A stretch of 64,000 bases of DNA from Phyllobacterium bourgognense (GTDB taxonomy: Bacteria > Pseudomonadota > Alphaproteobacteria > Rhizobiales > Rhizobiaceae), in assembly GCF_003337575.1 (NCBI RefSeq), contig NZ_QPJM01000002.1, forward strand, positions 372,001-436,000, read 5' to 3'. The position numbers and the translations under genes are program-made. Every line of letters starts with the position of its first letter. Position 1 is the first letter of the stretch. Below, piece by piece: positions 34,921 to 44,181 of this stretch. The notes beneath the pieces were generated by a model. It did not search any database. It saw only the letters and a list, made by a program, of their open reading frames with translations, and had not been told where the DNA came from.

Positions 34921-34956
34921 AGCGACATCCACGGTGCTTCTATCGGGGATGTCGCT
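34921..34956 (+). terminator. Intercistronic hairpin between iron-binding protein and permease genes
   Basis: AGCGACATCC (34921-34930) pairs perfectly with GGATGTCGCT (34947-34956) around a 16-base loop, followed by TAATT. Such hairpins often stabilise or partly terminate transcripts after a highly expressed binding-protein gene. The weak T-run makes full termination unlikely. Confidence 0.5.
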
Positions 34957-35019
34957 TAATTCCAGGCAGCCACAAGTCATATTGACTGACTGTAGCTGCA
35001 ACAATGAAAGCAATTTACA

Positions 35020-36609
35020 TTGCCGCCAAGCCAGTCACTTTACCAGCCAGGCGATCTTCTCCAAGCATCCAACCCGCTCATCCGGCGCCGGTGGATGTCG
35101 AACGCACCTATGGTTCTAGCGGCGGTGATTGTTTCCCTTGTCTCGCTGCTGCCTGTCGGATTTGTCATCTGGATCGGCATACAAACTGGCTGGGAAACCG
35201 CCTCGGCCCTGATTTTCCGGCCACGAGTGGGTGAACTTCTGATCAATACTGCGCTGCTGCTGGCCGTCACGATTCCGATTTCGATCATCCTTGCGGTCAT
35301 GCTTGCATGGCTCACGGAGCGCACTGATCTGCGTGGAGCGCGCATCTGGTCCTGGTTCGCAGTAGCTCCACTTGCAGTGCCCGCTTTTGTGCAAAGCTAT
35401 GCGTGGGTTAGCCTGATACCCGGCCTGCATGGGCTTTTCGGCGGCGTTCTGGTATCAGTTTTGGCATATTTTCCATTCTTGTATCTGCCGGTCTCCGCGC
35501 AGCTCCGCCGGCTGGATCCGGCAATCGAAGACGCTGCCGCTTCGCTGGGCAACGGCCCGTGGCGTGTCTTCTTTTTTGCCGTGTTACCCCAATTGCGTCT
35601 CGCTATTTGCGGGGGCTCACTGCTGATCGGGCTTCATCTTCTTGCCGAATATGGTCTCTACGTCATGATACGGTTCGATACGTTCACGACGGCGATTGTC
35701 GATCAGTTTCAATCGGCCTTTAATGGTCCGGCGGCCAATATGCTTGGTGGCGTGTTGGTCATTTGCTGCTTCGGCCTTTTGAGCCTTGAAGCACTTTTGC
35801 GCGGCAATGAACGCTATGCCCGGGTTGGTTCGGGTGCTCCACGCGACACGATGAAACAAAGATTGGGTTTGCTGGCGGTACCTGCCTTTCTGATTTGCCT
35901 GATCACAGCAGGACTGTCTCTCGGCGTTCCATTCGTTACTCTGGCCCGTTGGCTGTCTATTGGCGGCATGGACAGCTGGCGCTTGGACCTGATTGGTATG
36001 GCACTTGGTCAAACCATCATATTTGCAGTTGCAGGAGCACTCCTGACCACCATTATCACAGTGCCAATGGCTTGGCTTTCAGTTCGAGCGCCGGGCCGTT
36101 TTCAACGGATTATGGAGGCGTGCCACTACTATGTCGGATCTTTGCCGGGCGTCGTGGTGGCATTGGCACTGGTCACTGTAACTGTGCGCGTCGCGCTACC
36201 TCTTTATCAGACAGTATTTACCCTGCTACTCGCCTATGCCCTGCTGTTCCTTCCCAGGTCGCTCGTTGGATTGCGCGCCAGTATTGCGCAGGTACCGGTC
36301 GAGCTTGAGCAAGCAGCCATGGCGCTTGGACGGTCGCCTGCGCAGGCAGTCAGACAGATTACCATGCGCCTTGCTGCTCCCGGCGTTGCGGTCAGTATGG
36401 CACTGGTAGGCTTGGGAATAACCAACGAATTGACGGCGACGCTGATGCTGGCACCAAACGGCACCCGCACTCTTGCGATGCAGTTTTGGTCGCTCACCAG
36501 CGAAATAGACTATGTGGGTGCAGCACCCTATGCGCTCATGATGGTACTCTTGTCCCTGCCCATGACGCTTCTGCTTTATGCACAATCAAAACGATTTGGC
36601 GGACGATGA
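35020..36609 (+). CDS. Fe3+ ABC transporter permease
   Basis: A 529-residue inner-membrane protein with about 12 helices in two BPD_transp halves, each with its EAA-type loop ('[28 protein letters not shown]' and '[24 protein letters not shown]'). This is the FbpB/SfuB layout. The start is unsure: TTG 35020 opens the frame with only weak purines upstream, and ATG 35095 ([11 protein letters not shown]) is an alternative. Its stop overlaps the ATPase start in ATGA. Confidence 0.9.
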   Translation: MPPSQSLYQPGDLLQASNPLIRRRWMSNAPMVLAAVIVSLVSLLPVGFVIWIGIQTGWETASALIFRPRVGELLINTALLLAVTIPISIILAVMLAWLTERTDLRGARIWSWFAVAPLAVPAFVQSYAWVSLIPGLHGLFGGVLVSVLAYFPFLYLPVSAQLRRLDPAIEDAAASLGNGPWRVFFFAVLPQLRLAICGGSLLIGLHLLAEYGLYVMIRFDTFTTAIVDQFQSAFNGPAANMLGGVLVICCFGLLSLEALLRGNERYARVGSGAPRDTMKQRLGLLAVPAFLICLITAGLSLGVPFVTLARWLSIGGMDSWRLDLIGMALGQTIIFAVAGALLTTIITVPMAWLSVRAPGRFQRIMEACHYYVGSLPGVVVALALVTVTVRVALPLYQTVFTLLLAYALLFLPRSLVGLRASIAQVPVELEQAAMALGRSPAQAVRQITMRLAAPGVAVSMALVGLGITNELTATLMLAPNGTRTLAMQFWSLTSEIDYVGAAPYALMMVLLSLPMTLLLYAQSKRFGGR

Positions 36610-37667
36610 CATTTTTAACGGTTACCGGCATTGGCAAGTGTTACGGGAGAGTAGTTGCTCTCGACGATATCACTCTCGCTGTGCCAGTGGGCAGCCGCAC
36701 CGCAGTCGTTGGCTCCTCCGGGTCTGGCAAAACTACGCTACTGCGTTTGATCGCTGGATTCGAAGTACCCGATACGGGCCGGGTCGTGTTGGACGGAAGT
36801 GTTCTGGCGGACGGACCAGCTGTAGTTCCTGCACATCGTCGCAGTATCGGCACCGTTGCACAGCACGGCGCCTTGTTTCCGCATTTGACTGTCAGCGACA
36901 ACATCGGGTTCGGGCTCGAACGAAATACTCCGCAACGCGACAAACGCATTCTGGCCCTGATGGATCTGGTCGAACTCACACCGGGCATGCGGGATAGACG
37001 TCCGCATCAATTGTCAGGAGGTCAGCAACAGCGTGTTGCACTCGCTCGCGCACTGGCTAGACAGCCGAAACTAATGCTATTCGATGAGCCGTTTTCTGCT
37101 CTTGATGCAGGTCTCCGCGAAGGTATCAGGACATCGGTGGCTGAGGTGCTGCGCACTCAGAAGATCACCGCCATATTGGTTACCCACGATCAAGCCGAAG
37201 CCCTCTCGTTTGCTGATCAGGTCGCCATTTTGCGGGAAGGCAAGCTTCTGCAAGTAGGTTCACCCGAAGATCTCTATATGAATCCCCGCGATCCGTATAC
37301 GGCCGCCTTTTTGGGTGACGTCATCATCCTGGATGCCCATGTTAACGATGGCTGGGCCGTTTGCCCACTCGGCCGTATCGAAACCAGTTCATTTCACTCA
37401 GGTCCTGCGAAGATCATGCTCCGGCCCGAGCAGGTGGTTGTTTCTCCGGTCTCTGCTGACGCCAATGATGATACGGGTTTTTACGGGCATATCATCCGAA
37501 CGGAATTTGGCGGTGCTGCGTGTTCCATCACCGTTTCACTGACCAGTAGTAGTCACGATACGCTGGATCAGCCTTCGCTGGTGATCAAGACGACAAGTAT
37601 CAATTTGCCGGCGGTGGGAAGCCGTGTTCAGATAGTCGTGCTTGGTAAGGCACATGTCTTCGAATAA
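36606..37667 (+). CDS. Fe3+ ABC transporter ATP-binding protein
   Basis: A 353-residue ABC ATPase. Walker A is GSSGSGKTT, the signature [11 protein letters not shown], Walker [13 protein letters not shown] and the switch His is in VTHDQ. The C-terminal TOBE-like region starts near residue 240. It is coupled to the permease by a 4-bp overlap and completes the iron importer. An earlier in-frame ATG at 36486 lies inside the permease gene and is not used. Confidence 0.93.
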   Translation: MTFLTVTGIGKCYGRVVALDDITLAVPVGSRTAVVGSSGSGKTTLLRLIAGFEVPDTGRVVLDGSVLADGPAVVPAHRRSIGTVAQHGALFPHLTVSDNIGFGLERNTPQRDKRILALMDLVELTPGMRDRRPHQLSGGQQQRVALARALARQPKLMLFDEPFSALDAGLREGIRTSVAEVLRTQKITAILVTHDQAEALSFADQVAILREGKLLQVGSPEDLYMNPRDPYTAAFLGDVIILDAHVNDGWAVCPLGRIETSSFHSGPAKIMLRPEQVVVSPVSADANDDTGFYGHIIRTEFGGAACSITVSLTSSSHDTLDQPSLVIKTTSINLPAVGSRVQIVVLGKAHVFE

Positions 37668-37690
37668 ATATAAGTGCGAGGTCTGGATCC

Positions 37691-38263
37691 ATGGGCAATT
37701 TATTCGGCTGGTTGAACGAACCGGCGGCCTTCAGCGGCGATGCCGACGAACTCCACTTCGCGACCAAGGAAAAGACCGACTTTTGGCAGCAGACGTTTTA
37801 CGGTTTCGAGCGTGATAATGGCCATGCCTATTTGACGCGGGTGAGTGGTGATTTTACGGCCAGCGTTACGGTTTGCGGTGACTATCAACAGCTCTACGAT
37901 CAAGCGGGGCTGATGCTGCGCATCGATTCGCACCACTGGATCAAGACGGGTATCGAATACACGGATGGGCTGATGCATTTTAGCGTCGTCGTCACCAACA
38001 GGACGTCGGATTGGTCCGTGATCCCTCTTCATGGCTCGAGTATCAAAGATCAGATAGGTGTGCGACTGACGCGTCACGGGGATGCAGTACGGGTGCAATT
38101 CTCGGTCAATGGCGCAGCATGGCGGCTCGCCCGTCTAGCACCGTTTTCGTCGGGTGACGCTTCGGTAGGTATCATGGCGTGCTCACCCGAACGAGGCGGT
38201 TTCGAGGCGACGTTTCGGGGTTTGACCGTCGGTTCCGCCGTTTCGCGCAATCTTCACGACTAG
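37691..38263 (+). CDS. DUF1349 domain-containing protein
   Basis: A 190-residue protein matching DUF1349, a concanavalin-like beta-sandwich: 'DFWQQTFYGFERDNGHAYLTRVSGDFTASV', 'QAGLMLRIDSHHWIKTGIEY' and 'WRLARLAPF'. No signal peptide. It is 23 bp after the iron ATPase gene and may be in its transcript, though no iron role is known. Its last 4 bp overlap the end of the convergent GntR gene. Confidence 0.84.
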   Translation: MGNLFGWLNEPAAFSGDADELHFATKEKTDFWQQTFYGFERDNGHAYLTRVSGDFTASVTVCGDYQQLYDQAGLMLRIDSHHWIKTGIEYTDGLMHFSVVVTNRTSDWSVIPLHGSSIKDQIGVRLTRHGDAVRVQFSVNGAAWRLARLAPFSSGDASVGIMACSPERGGFEATFRGLTVGSAVSRNLHD

Positions 38264-38964
38264 CTTCCGAACAGTTCCGGACGCTTATTTCTAAGATGCA
38301 AGAGCATTTTGCCCATCTGGGCTATATGTGCTTCCATCGTCTTGGCGGCCTTGTCGGGATCCTTGTCGGCGATGGCCGAGATGATTGCGTCATGCTCTGC
38401 CAAAGTCTCAATCATCCGAGTTTCGTAGTGGAGCAAGAGTCTCCTGACGCGATCGATCTGACTGCGTTCCTTTGAAGCGATCTCACGCAATCCCACTAGT
38501 CCTGCGGCATCGCAAATGAGATCATGTAGCGCTTCGTCGAGTTCGTAGAACTGTTCGAAATCCTGTTTGTCGGCGGCCTTGCGCTGACGTTCCAGATTCT
38601 GCCGAAAACGAGCGATGGTTTCAGGAGTTGCGCGTTCCGCAGCGCGGCGAATTGCGGCTGTCTCGAGCGCGACGCGGACGAATTGCGCCGTTTCGATCTT
38701 ATCGAGCCATAGTCGTGCAACGAAGGTTCCTGTCTGTGGATAAATCTCAACAAGGCCTTCATCCGAAAGCCGGTTTATTGCGTCGCTTACCGGGGTGCGG
38801 GAAACGCCCAGCTGCGCTGCGACGAGCTCCTTGCGAATGGCTTCGCCCGGCGACAATTGCGACGAAATGATCGCCTGCCTCAGTATTGTGTAAACCTGGT
38901 CCTTGCGCGTGACCGAGACAACTTTTTGCTCCTTGAAGTTTCTGCTCGGAGAACGAAGCTGCAA
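38260..38964 (-). CDS. GntR (FadR/FCD-type) transcriptional regulator
   Basis: A regulator of about 234 residues. The winged HTH is at about 15-85 ('VYTILRQAIISSQLSPGEAIRKELVAAQLGVSRTPVSDAINRLSDEGLV') and the all-helical FCD effector domain follows, ending 'KTMEAHIAQMG'. The FCD metal ligands are plausible (Asp/His in ELDEALHDLI and later His). The start is taken as TTG 38964 behind GGGGG; the frame remains open to 39132, but that would run through the divergent transporter promoter. It probably represses the adjacent sugar ABC operon. Confidence 0.85.
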   Translation of the reverse strand: MQLRSPSRNFKEQKVVSVTRKDQVYTILRQAIISSQLSPGEAIRKELVAAQLGVSRTPVSDAINRLSDEGLVEIYPQTGTFVARLWLDKIETAQFVRVALETAAIRRAAERATPETIARFRQNLERQRKAADKQDFEQFYELDEALHDLICDAAGLVGLREIASKERSQIDRVRRLLLHYETRMIETLAEHDAIISAIADKDPDKAAKTMEAHIAQMGKMLLHLRNKRPELFGS

Positions 38965-39020
38965 GTTCAGACCCCCATTGTTGTTACCAAAAATCCGTTG
39001 AATGCTGGAAACTAAAATAT

Positions 39021-39052
39021 TTGACTCTAATCCAATAACATCTAACATGTTA
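39021..39052 (+). promoter_or_regulatory. Sugar ABC promoter with palindromic operator over the -10
   Basis: TTGACT (39021-39026), 16 bp, then TAACAT (39043-39048) form a good sigma-70 promoter for the TTG-started ATPase gene at 39089. The perfect palindrome TAACATGTTA (39043-39052) covers the -10 element, the place where a repressor would block polymerase. The divergent GntR protein is the obvious candidate to bind it (inference). Confidence 0.55.
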
Positions 39053-39088
39053 CACACCAACTTGAAAGAATGTTTTGGGAGGAGCATT

Positions 39089-40645
39089 TTGGAGAGGCAG
39101 TCCCCAATCGTCTCGCTACGCGGGATCAGCAAGTCCTTTGCTCACGTTGTGGCTCTGCGCAGCATAGATATGGATGTGTATGCTGGTGAGATCCATGCCG
39201 TGATGGGCGAAAACGGTGCAGGCAAGTCAACCCTCGTCAAGGTTTTGAGCGGTGTTCATCGTCGAAGTAGCGGACAGATGACTGTTCGTGGACGCGAGGT
39301 CGATTTTGTGACGCCCAAGGAAGCCGAGCGCAACGGCATCGCGATCATCCACCAAGAACTCAATCTTATCCCAAGCCTCAGCGTTTCAGAGAATATCTTT
39401 CTGGGACGGGAACCGCTCAAAGCCGGGTTGTTTGTCGACTACAGCGAAATAGAAACCCGAAGTGCAGAAATTCTCGCCAGGTTCGGCATTGATATCGATC
39501 CACGGGCTGACGTCGAGAGTTTGCGCGTTGGAGAGCAGCAACTCGTGGAGATTGCACGCGCGCTTTCCCTGGATGCGGATGTGCTTGTGCTTGACGAGCC
39601 CACATCCGCCTTGTCGGAGGCGGAGGCACAGCGCCTCGCCAGCTTCATTCGCGGACTGGCGCGCCAAGGTGTGGCGATCGTCTATATCTCACATCGTATG
39701 AGTGAAGTTTTTGCGTTAGCTGACAAGATCACCGTGCTGCGGGACGGCAATTTTATTGCAACACGGCGCTCTGGCGATATCAGCGAGCGCGATGTGATCC
39801 GGATGATGGTTGGACGAGAGCTGAAAAAGCAGGAGAAGAAGGCACCAGTGTCCGGCAATCCGGTTGTCTTGTCCGTCAGAAATCTCGGCCTTCAGAGACC
39901 GAACTCGCGCGGCCGGATTCATGGTGTGGTCGATGACGTGAGTTTCGAGCTTCATGCCGGTGAAATACTGGGCATCGGCGGTCTGCTCGGCTCAGGCCGG
40001 ACTGAAGTCTTGGAACTCATATTCGGTTCGGCAATTGGCAAGCGCTCAGGTTCGGTCCAGCGTTCTGGTACGAGTTCCGATGCTCAGTCGCTCACGCCCC
40101 GAGGGTCGGTGGCCAGGGGGGTCGCATTTCTCACAGAGGACCGCAAAGGTACGGGTCTTTTGATGCAGGCAGATATTCGATCGAACGCTGTTCTGCCTTC
40201 GCTGCCATGGATCGCGCCGCTCGGCTGGGTGACGCAATTTCAAGAGAACGTCGTTGCCAACCGAATGATCAAGGCTATGCGCGTTCGCTGCCAAGGTCCG
40301 GACCAACAGATTGATGAACTGAGTGGCGGAAACCAGCAAAAAATCGTTCTTGGCAAATGGCTCGAAACCAAGCCAAGCGTTGTCCTGCTTGATGAGCCGA
40401 CGCGCGGGATCGATGTTGGGGCAAAAGACGAGATTTATGACCTTCTGAGAAAGCTTGCTCAATCAGGGGTGGCGATCGTCATGGTCAGTTCGGAACTACC
40501 GGAACTACTGGCGCTTTCAAACCGGATTCTTGTGATGCGCGAAGGCAGGGCGGCGGGGATCATCGAGAGCCAGGAGTTCTCGGAAGAACGGGTAATGGAG
40601 CTTGCGACGCCCTTGGGGAATGCGCTCACGGGAGAGGCTGCATGA
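39089..40645 (+). CDS. Ribose-type sugar ABC transporter, ATP-binding protein (two NBDs)
   Basis: A 518-residue RbsA/XylG-type protein with two nucleotide-binding domains. The first has a standard Walker A (GENGAGKST) and VLVLDEPTSAL. The second has a degenerate P-loop (GLLGSGRTE) but intact LSGGNQQK and VVLLDEPTRGIDVG, as usual in this family. The start is set at TTG 39089, preceded by GGGAGGAG; upstream ATGs at 39002 and 39047 lie in or before the -10. It is coupled to the permease by ATGA. Confidence 0.92.
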   Translation: MERQSPIVSLRGISKSFAHVVALRSIDMDVYAGEIHAVMGENGAGKSTLVKVLSGVHRRSSGQMTVRGREVDFVTPKEAERNGIAIIHQELNLIPSLSVSENIFLGREPLKAGLFVDYSEIETRSAEILARFGIDIDPRADVESLRVGEQQLVEIARALSLDADVLVLDEPTSALSEAEAQRLASFIRGLARQGVAIVYISHRMSEVFALADKITVLRDGNFIATRRSGDISERDVIRMMVGRELKKQEKKAPVSGNPVVLSVRNLGLQRPNSRGRIHGVVDDVSFELHAGEILGIGGLLGSGRTEVLELIFGSAIGKRSGSVQRSGTSSDAQSLTPRGSVARGVAFLTEDRKGTGLLMQADIRSNAVLPSLPWIAPLGWVTQFQENVVANRMIKAMRVRCQGPDQQIDELSGGNQQKIVLGKWLETKPSVVLLDEPTRGIDVGAKDEIYDLLRKLAQSGVAIVMVSSELPELLALSNRILVMREGRAAGIIESQEFSEERVMELATPLGNALTGEAA

Positions 40646-41964
40646 CGAATACAAGCGAGCAGATCATGCCATCATCAAATAGTACTGAACGATTGAAGAA
40701 CGTTCTCAAGTCAACAAAGCTTTATTGGGGACTGGCATTGCTTTTTTTGGTGGGTGTTATTTCATCGCCCGTCTCATCAAAAGGTCACAACATCTTCTTA
40801 TCGTTTGGAAATCTTTCCGATGTTTTCAGGCAGATCTCCGTTACGGGCATAACCGCGGTAGGGATGACGTTGGTTATCCTGATCGCGGGAATCGATCTTT
40901 CTGTTGGCTCAGTGCTGGCTTTGGGGTCTGTGGTCTGCGCCATGCTCTTGACCAATGAAGGCTGGTCCTCCGCTTATTTGCTTGGTGTCCCAGCGATATT
41001 CCTACTGGCGTTTTTAGTGGTGTTTGGCGTTCTCAGCTTCGGGATAAAGTTGCAGCGAAGGGCTGCGCTCGACGCAGGCACCAACCCGCCGGGCGTCTCA
41101 AAACCGCTGTTGGCCGTTGCCGCTGCTGCCGCTCTTGTTCTGGCATTTGCAGTGGCCTTGACCTCAGAAGGAAAGGCAGGAGTTCTCCTCGTTCTCCTAG
41201 TCGTGCCGGCAGTGGGTTTCATGCTTGGTACCATAAACGGATTGATCATTGTCGGTGGCAGGTTGCAACCCTTCATAGTCACGCTTGCCATGATGGTCGC
41301 CGGCCTCGGAATCGCACGATTAACTGCAGGACAGAACACTGCCGTCTGGCCCGTCTACACGGGAAGTAACGCCACCGAAAATTTCGAGGCTCTGCGCTCA
41401 TTGATATTCGGGATAATCCCGGTCCCGGGTGTCATCTTCGCGGGCATAATCGTCCTTTTCTGGGTGATCCTGAAATTCACGAAATTTGGGCGTTATATAT
41501 ACGCAATTGGCGGAAACGAAGAAGCCGCCCGCTTGGCCGGCGTGCCTGTTTGGCGTGTAAAGATCACCGTCTATGCCATATCGGGCTACCTGGCTGCTCT
41601 AGCCGGTATTCTTTATGTTGCGCAGTATCGGCAGGGAAAGCCGGATGCCGGGACGGGCCTTGAGCTCGATGCCATCGCGGCTGTTGTCATTGGCGGTACG
41701 AGCCTGATGGGGGGGCGGGGGTCGATGATCGGCACATTGGTTGGCGTCCTCATATTTGGCTTCCTCAGCAATATCCTCCAACTCAACAACATCGACAGCA
41801 ACACCCAACTCGTACTGAAAGGCGCGATCATTATCATTGCTGTTCTTCTGCAGGAGCGGCGCTCCAGCGGATGGTTGTTCTTTCTATCGCAATTGAGGGC
41901 GCGAGATGTGATCGACAAATCCGAGCCCAATCAAATCAAGAATCCGCAAGGACAGGGCGACTAA
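40642..41964 (+). CDS. Ribose-type sugar ABC transporter permease
   Basis: A 440-residue permease of the RbsC/XylH class. It has 'VTGITAVGMTLVILIAGIDLSVGSVLALGSV' at about 70-100 and 'AIAAVVIGGTSLMGGRGS' near 350. At 440 residues it is longer than RbsC (about 320) because extra hydrophobic segments lie between residues 110 and 190, as in XylH-type permeases. It forms an operon with the flanking ATPase and binding-protein genes. Confidence 0.92.
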   Translation: MTNTSEQIMPSSNSTERLKNVLKSTKLYWGLALLFLVGVISSPVSSKGHNIFLSFGNLSDVFRQISVTGITAVGMTLVILIAGIDLSVGSVLALGSVVCAMLLTNEGWSSAYLLGVPAIFLLAFLVVFGVLSFGIKLQRRAALDAGTNPPGVSKPLLAVAAAAALVLAFAVALTSEGKAGVLLVLLVVPAVGFMLGTINGLIIVGGRLQPFIVTLAMMVAGLGIARLTAGQNTAVWPVYTGSNATENFEALRSLIFGIIPVPGVIFAGIIVLFWVILKFTKFGRYIYAIGGNEEAARLAGVPVWRVKITVYAISGYLAALAGILYVAQYRQGKPDAGTGLELDAIAAVVIGGTSLMGGRGSMIGTLVGVLIFGFLSNILQLNNIDSNTQLVLKGAIIIIAVLLQERRSSGWLFFLSQLRARDVIDKSEPNQIKNPQGQGD

Positions 41965-41998
41965 CTCACAAGCAGTTAAACCCAAAGGGAGAGAGAAA

Positions 41999-42967
41999 AT
42001 GAGCATTACCCGCAGACGATTTACAAAATGGGCCATGGCGACAGCCTTGATCGCGCCGCTCGCATTTAACGTGTCCGTCGCAGGTGCGAAGGATAAGTAT
42101 GTGATCGGCTTCAGCCAGACGACGACCGTTGAGCCCTGGCGCGTCCAGTTCAACAAAGACCTCGAGGCTGAAGCCAAGAAACACGCCAATGTCGAGCTCC
42201 TCGTTGCGGACGGGCAGGACAAGACGGAAAAACAGGTCGCCGATGTTGAAAACTTCATTCGTCAGGAAGTTGATGCGATTTTGATTTCTCCGAAGGAGTC
42301 TGCAGGTCTGACAGGCGTTGTCGAGAAAGCCATGGATGCAGGGATTCCAGTTATAGTGCTGGACCGCAACGTCGATACAGAAAAGTATACCCAGTGGATC
42401 GGTGGCGATAATGTCGTCATCGGGGAAGCGGCGGGTAAGTATGCGGTCGAACTCCTTGGCGGCAAGGGCAAAGCCAAGGGTACAGTCGTCGAAATTTGGG
42501 GCGGGCTCGGCACTCAGGCCAGCCACGATCGCAGTAATGGCTTTCACAAGAACACCGACGCTGAGCCCGGGATCAAGTATCTTCTCGACAAACAGTCGGG
42601 CGACTGGAAGCAGGATCAAGCCTATAATATCATGGCGACTGCACTGCGCAATCATGAAGACATAACGCTCGTCTACGGTCACAATGATCCCATGGCTTAT
42701 GGTGCCTACCTGGCCGCAAAGGACGCTGGCCGCGAGAAGAATATCCTCTTTATCGGCGTAGATGGACTACCGAACGAAGGTGTTCAATGGGTGAACAAAG
42801 GGGAGTTGGCCGCGACATTCCTTTACCCAACTCCCGGGGCCGAGGGCCTGCGTCAGGCCTTAAAAGTGCTCGCAGGCGAAAAGGTGGAAAAGAAAATCGT
42901 CCTGGATACGCAAGCCATCACCAAGGAAAACGCACCGGAGATACTGAAAGCCAACGGGCTGCAATAG
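41999..42967 (+). CDS. Sugar ABC transporter substrate-binding protein (YtfQ/RbsB-like)
   Basis: A 322-residue periplasmic binding protein of the Peripla_BP_4 type. The N-terminus MSITRRRFTKWAMATALIA has a Tat-like twin arginine. The mature start 'YVIGFSQTTTVEPWRVQFNKDLEAEA' and 'DAILISPKESAGLTGVVEKAMDAGIPVIVLDR' resemble galactofuranose-binding YtfQ. The sugar cannot be named: no catabolic gene is adjacent. GGGAGAGA precedes the ATG. Confidence 0.9.
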   Translation: MSITRRRFTKWAMATALIAPLAFNVSVAGAKDKYVIGFSQTTTVEPWRVQFNKDLEAEAKKHANVELLVADGQDKTEKQVADVENFIRQEVDAILISPKESAGLTGVVEKAMDAGIPVIVLDRNVDTEKYTQWIGGDNVVIGEAAGKYAVELLGGKGKAKGTVVEIWGGLGTQASHDRSNGFHKNTDAEPGIKYLLDKQSGDWKQDQAYNIMATALRNHEDITLVYGHNDPMAYGAYLAAKDAGREKNILFIGVDGLPNEGVQWVNKGELAATFLYPTPGAEGLRQALKVLAGEKVEKKIVLDTQAITKENAPEILKANGLQ

Positions 42968-42981
42968 TTAAAAGAATATGG

Positions 42982-43006
42982 CGGGCCGTGCTCAATGTGC
43001 GGCCTG
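42982..43006 (+). terminator. Possible terminator of the sugar ABC operon
   Basis: CGGGCCGT (42982-42989) can pair with GCGGCCTG (42999-43006), allowing G-U pairs, 15 bases after the binding-protein stop. Only a loose T-run (TCAGTATTT) follows, so the call is tentative. Confidence 0.4.
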
Positions 43007-43150
43007 TCAGTATTTACCCTAACCTTCATTTTTATGCCGAATTCTGTTTTATCACAGCAATATAGTGGTAAAATGTATTTGTTGATCACGATCATGTTCC
43101 GTGTTGCAACTGATTCTGATCTTGTGGCATTGAAGGGCAGGAGTAACGAA

Positions 43151-43543
43151 ATGAACGTTTTCAAACCTCTCGCAGTCACAAGCGCACTTATGATCTGTCT
43201 TTCTACTCAGTCTAAAGCAGAGCCGCTGAAGACAATGGACGATGTAGGGCGCGCTATCGACACGTGCTGGCAAGCACCATCCGACGCCAAAGGTTCCGTA
43301 ACCTTGAGCTTCAGCTTCAAACGGGATGGAACGCTGATAGGCAAGCCGCGGCCAACGAGCATAGCTATCGACGGAGATGACAAGGTCCGCCAGCAATTCA
43401 TTGCATCGGCGATCGATGCGCTCAACAGTTGTACGCCACTGACTTTCTCGTCAGGACTGGCTGCAGGAATCGCAGGACAAGTATTCACTATGCCGTTCAC
43501 TGCGCCAAAAGATTCGTCTGGTCCGATGGTCACTACGCAGTGA
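43151..43543 (+). CDS. Small exported protein resembling TonB/TolA C-terminal domain
   Basis: A 130-residue protein with signal peptide (MNVFKPLAVTSALMICLSTQSKA). The mature domain has the pattern of TolA/TonB C-terminal-like periplasmic proteins common in rhizobia: 'AIDTCWQAPSDAKGSVTLSFSFKRDGTLIGKPR' and a second Cys near 'ALNSCTPL' that would form a disulfide. AGGAG precedes ATG 43151; the longer frame from 42995 is rejected. No transport partner is present. Confidence 0.78.
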   Translation: MNVFKPLAVTSALMICLSTQSKAEPLKTMDDVGRAIDTCWQAPSDAKGSVTLSFSFKRDGTLIGKPRPTSIAIDGDDKVRQQFIASAIDALNSCTPLTFSSGLAAGIAGQVFTMPFTAPKDSSGPMVTTQ

Positions 43544-43594
43544 TGTTCATCTGCCGGGTGTAGATTGCATGCCGGCGTTTTCTGGTACCTTAGA

Positions 43595-43759
43595 TCAGGG
43601 GGCGTCGCTTACCAATCCGGCCTTTGGAGTATGCCCGGCCTTAGCCGTATCCATGAAACTTGTACCCACGAGCCAGCATGCCCCGAGAACCAAGACAAAG
43701 AGAATTGCAAGGATCAGAAAATCCCGAGGTTCAAGCTGCCTGTGGTGAGTTCCACGCAT
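43595..43759 (-). CDS. Putative 54-residue single-pass membrane protein
   Basis: A short frame starting MRGTHHRQLEPRDF with one clear transmembrane helix (FLILAILFVLVLGACWLVG, about residues 14-32) and a polar C-terminus ending LVSDAP. Charge before the helix suggests an N-in orientation. No strong ribosome-binding site is seen, but the hydrophobic profile and uninterrupted frame are better than any competing reading of this gap. Function unknown; it could be a stress or chaperone-like small membrane protein. Confidence 0.5.
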   Translation of the reverse strand: MRGTHHRQLEPRDFLILAILFVLVLGACWLVGTSFMDTAKAGHTPKAGLVSDAP

Positions 43760-43799
43760 TTGATTGCCATCGCGTTGACTGTGCTGGCCAAACCCTAGG

Positions 43800-44181
43800 T
43801 AGATTGACTTAAATTCGTGTTAAAATTGCATGAAGTATATCCGTTGCTATAAAGGGTTGTAGAAACGACTTCTGGCATCAGCGGGAAACCTCTCGTTTTG
43901 GAAACAGCCTTAGTCCTTGGGTTTGGCTAACGGGTGAAGCCAATCAGCGATCGGACGCCAACATCCGCAGATAAGCTATTGGTGATGCGGTCGGCATCTG
44001 ATCAAAATCTGATCGAGCCTCGCGGTCATCGTCGGCTTGTTGAATAACGGGCAAGCAGGCGTGATGGTCGTTCGACGTAGCTTGAGACTTCTCCAGCACC
44101 TTGGAATCTCTTCACCTAGCGCTGAATCGGGTCAGCTAGGCTCTGCGATCATATACCGTTCGTCCATGCATCAACTTGGCA
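43800..44181. other. Intergenic region with no recognised feature
   Basis: This stretch before the katE 3' end has no convincing reading frame. It holds a tandem TCTGATC pair (near 43995-44010) and is more AT-rich at its left end. It might contain decayed sequence, but no transposase or other homology is recognisable. Confidence 0.4.

Noticed and set aside
39002-39088. Upstream extension of the sugar ABC ATPase to ATG 39002
   Set aside because: A -35/-10 pair and palindromic operator occupy this segment and a strong ribosome-binding site precedes TTG 39089.
43565-43798. Plus-strand 77-codon frame
   Set aside because: The translation is low-complexity and charged without pattern, and the opposite strand holds a better 54-residue membrane protein.
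43800-44181. Decayed transposase sequence
   Set aside because: Translations in six frames gave no transposase-like motif and no terminal inverted repeats were found.
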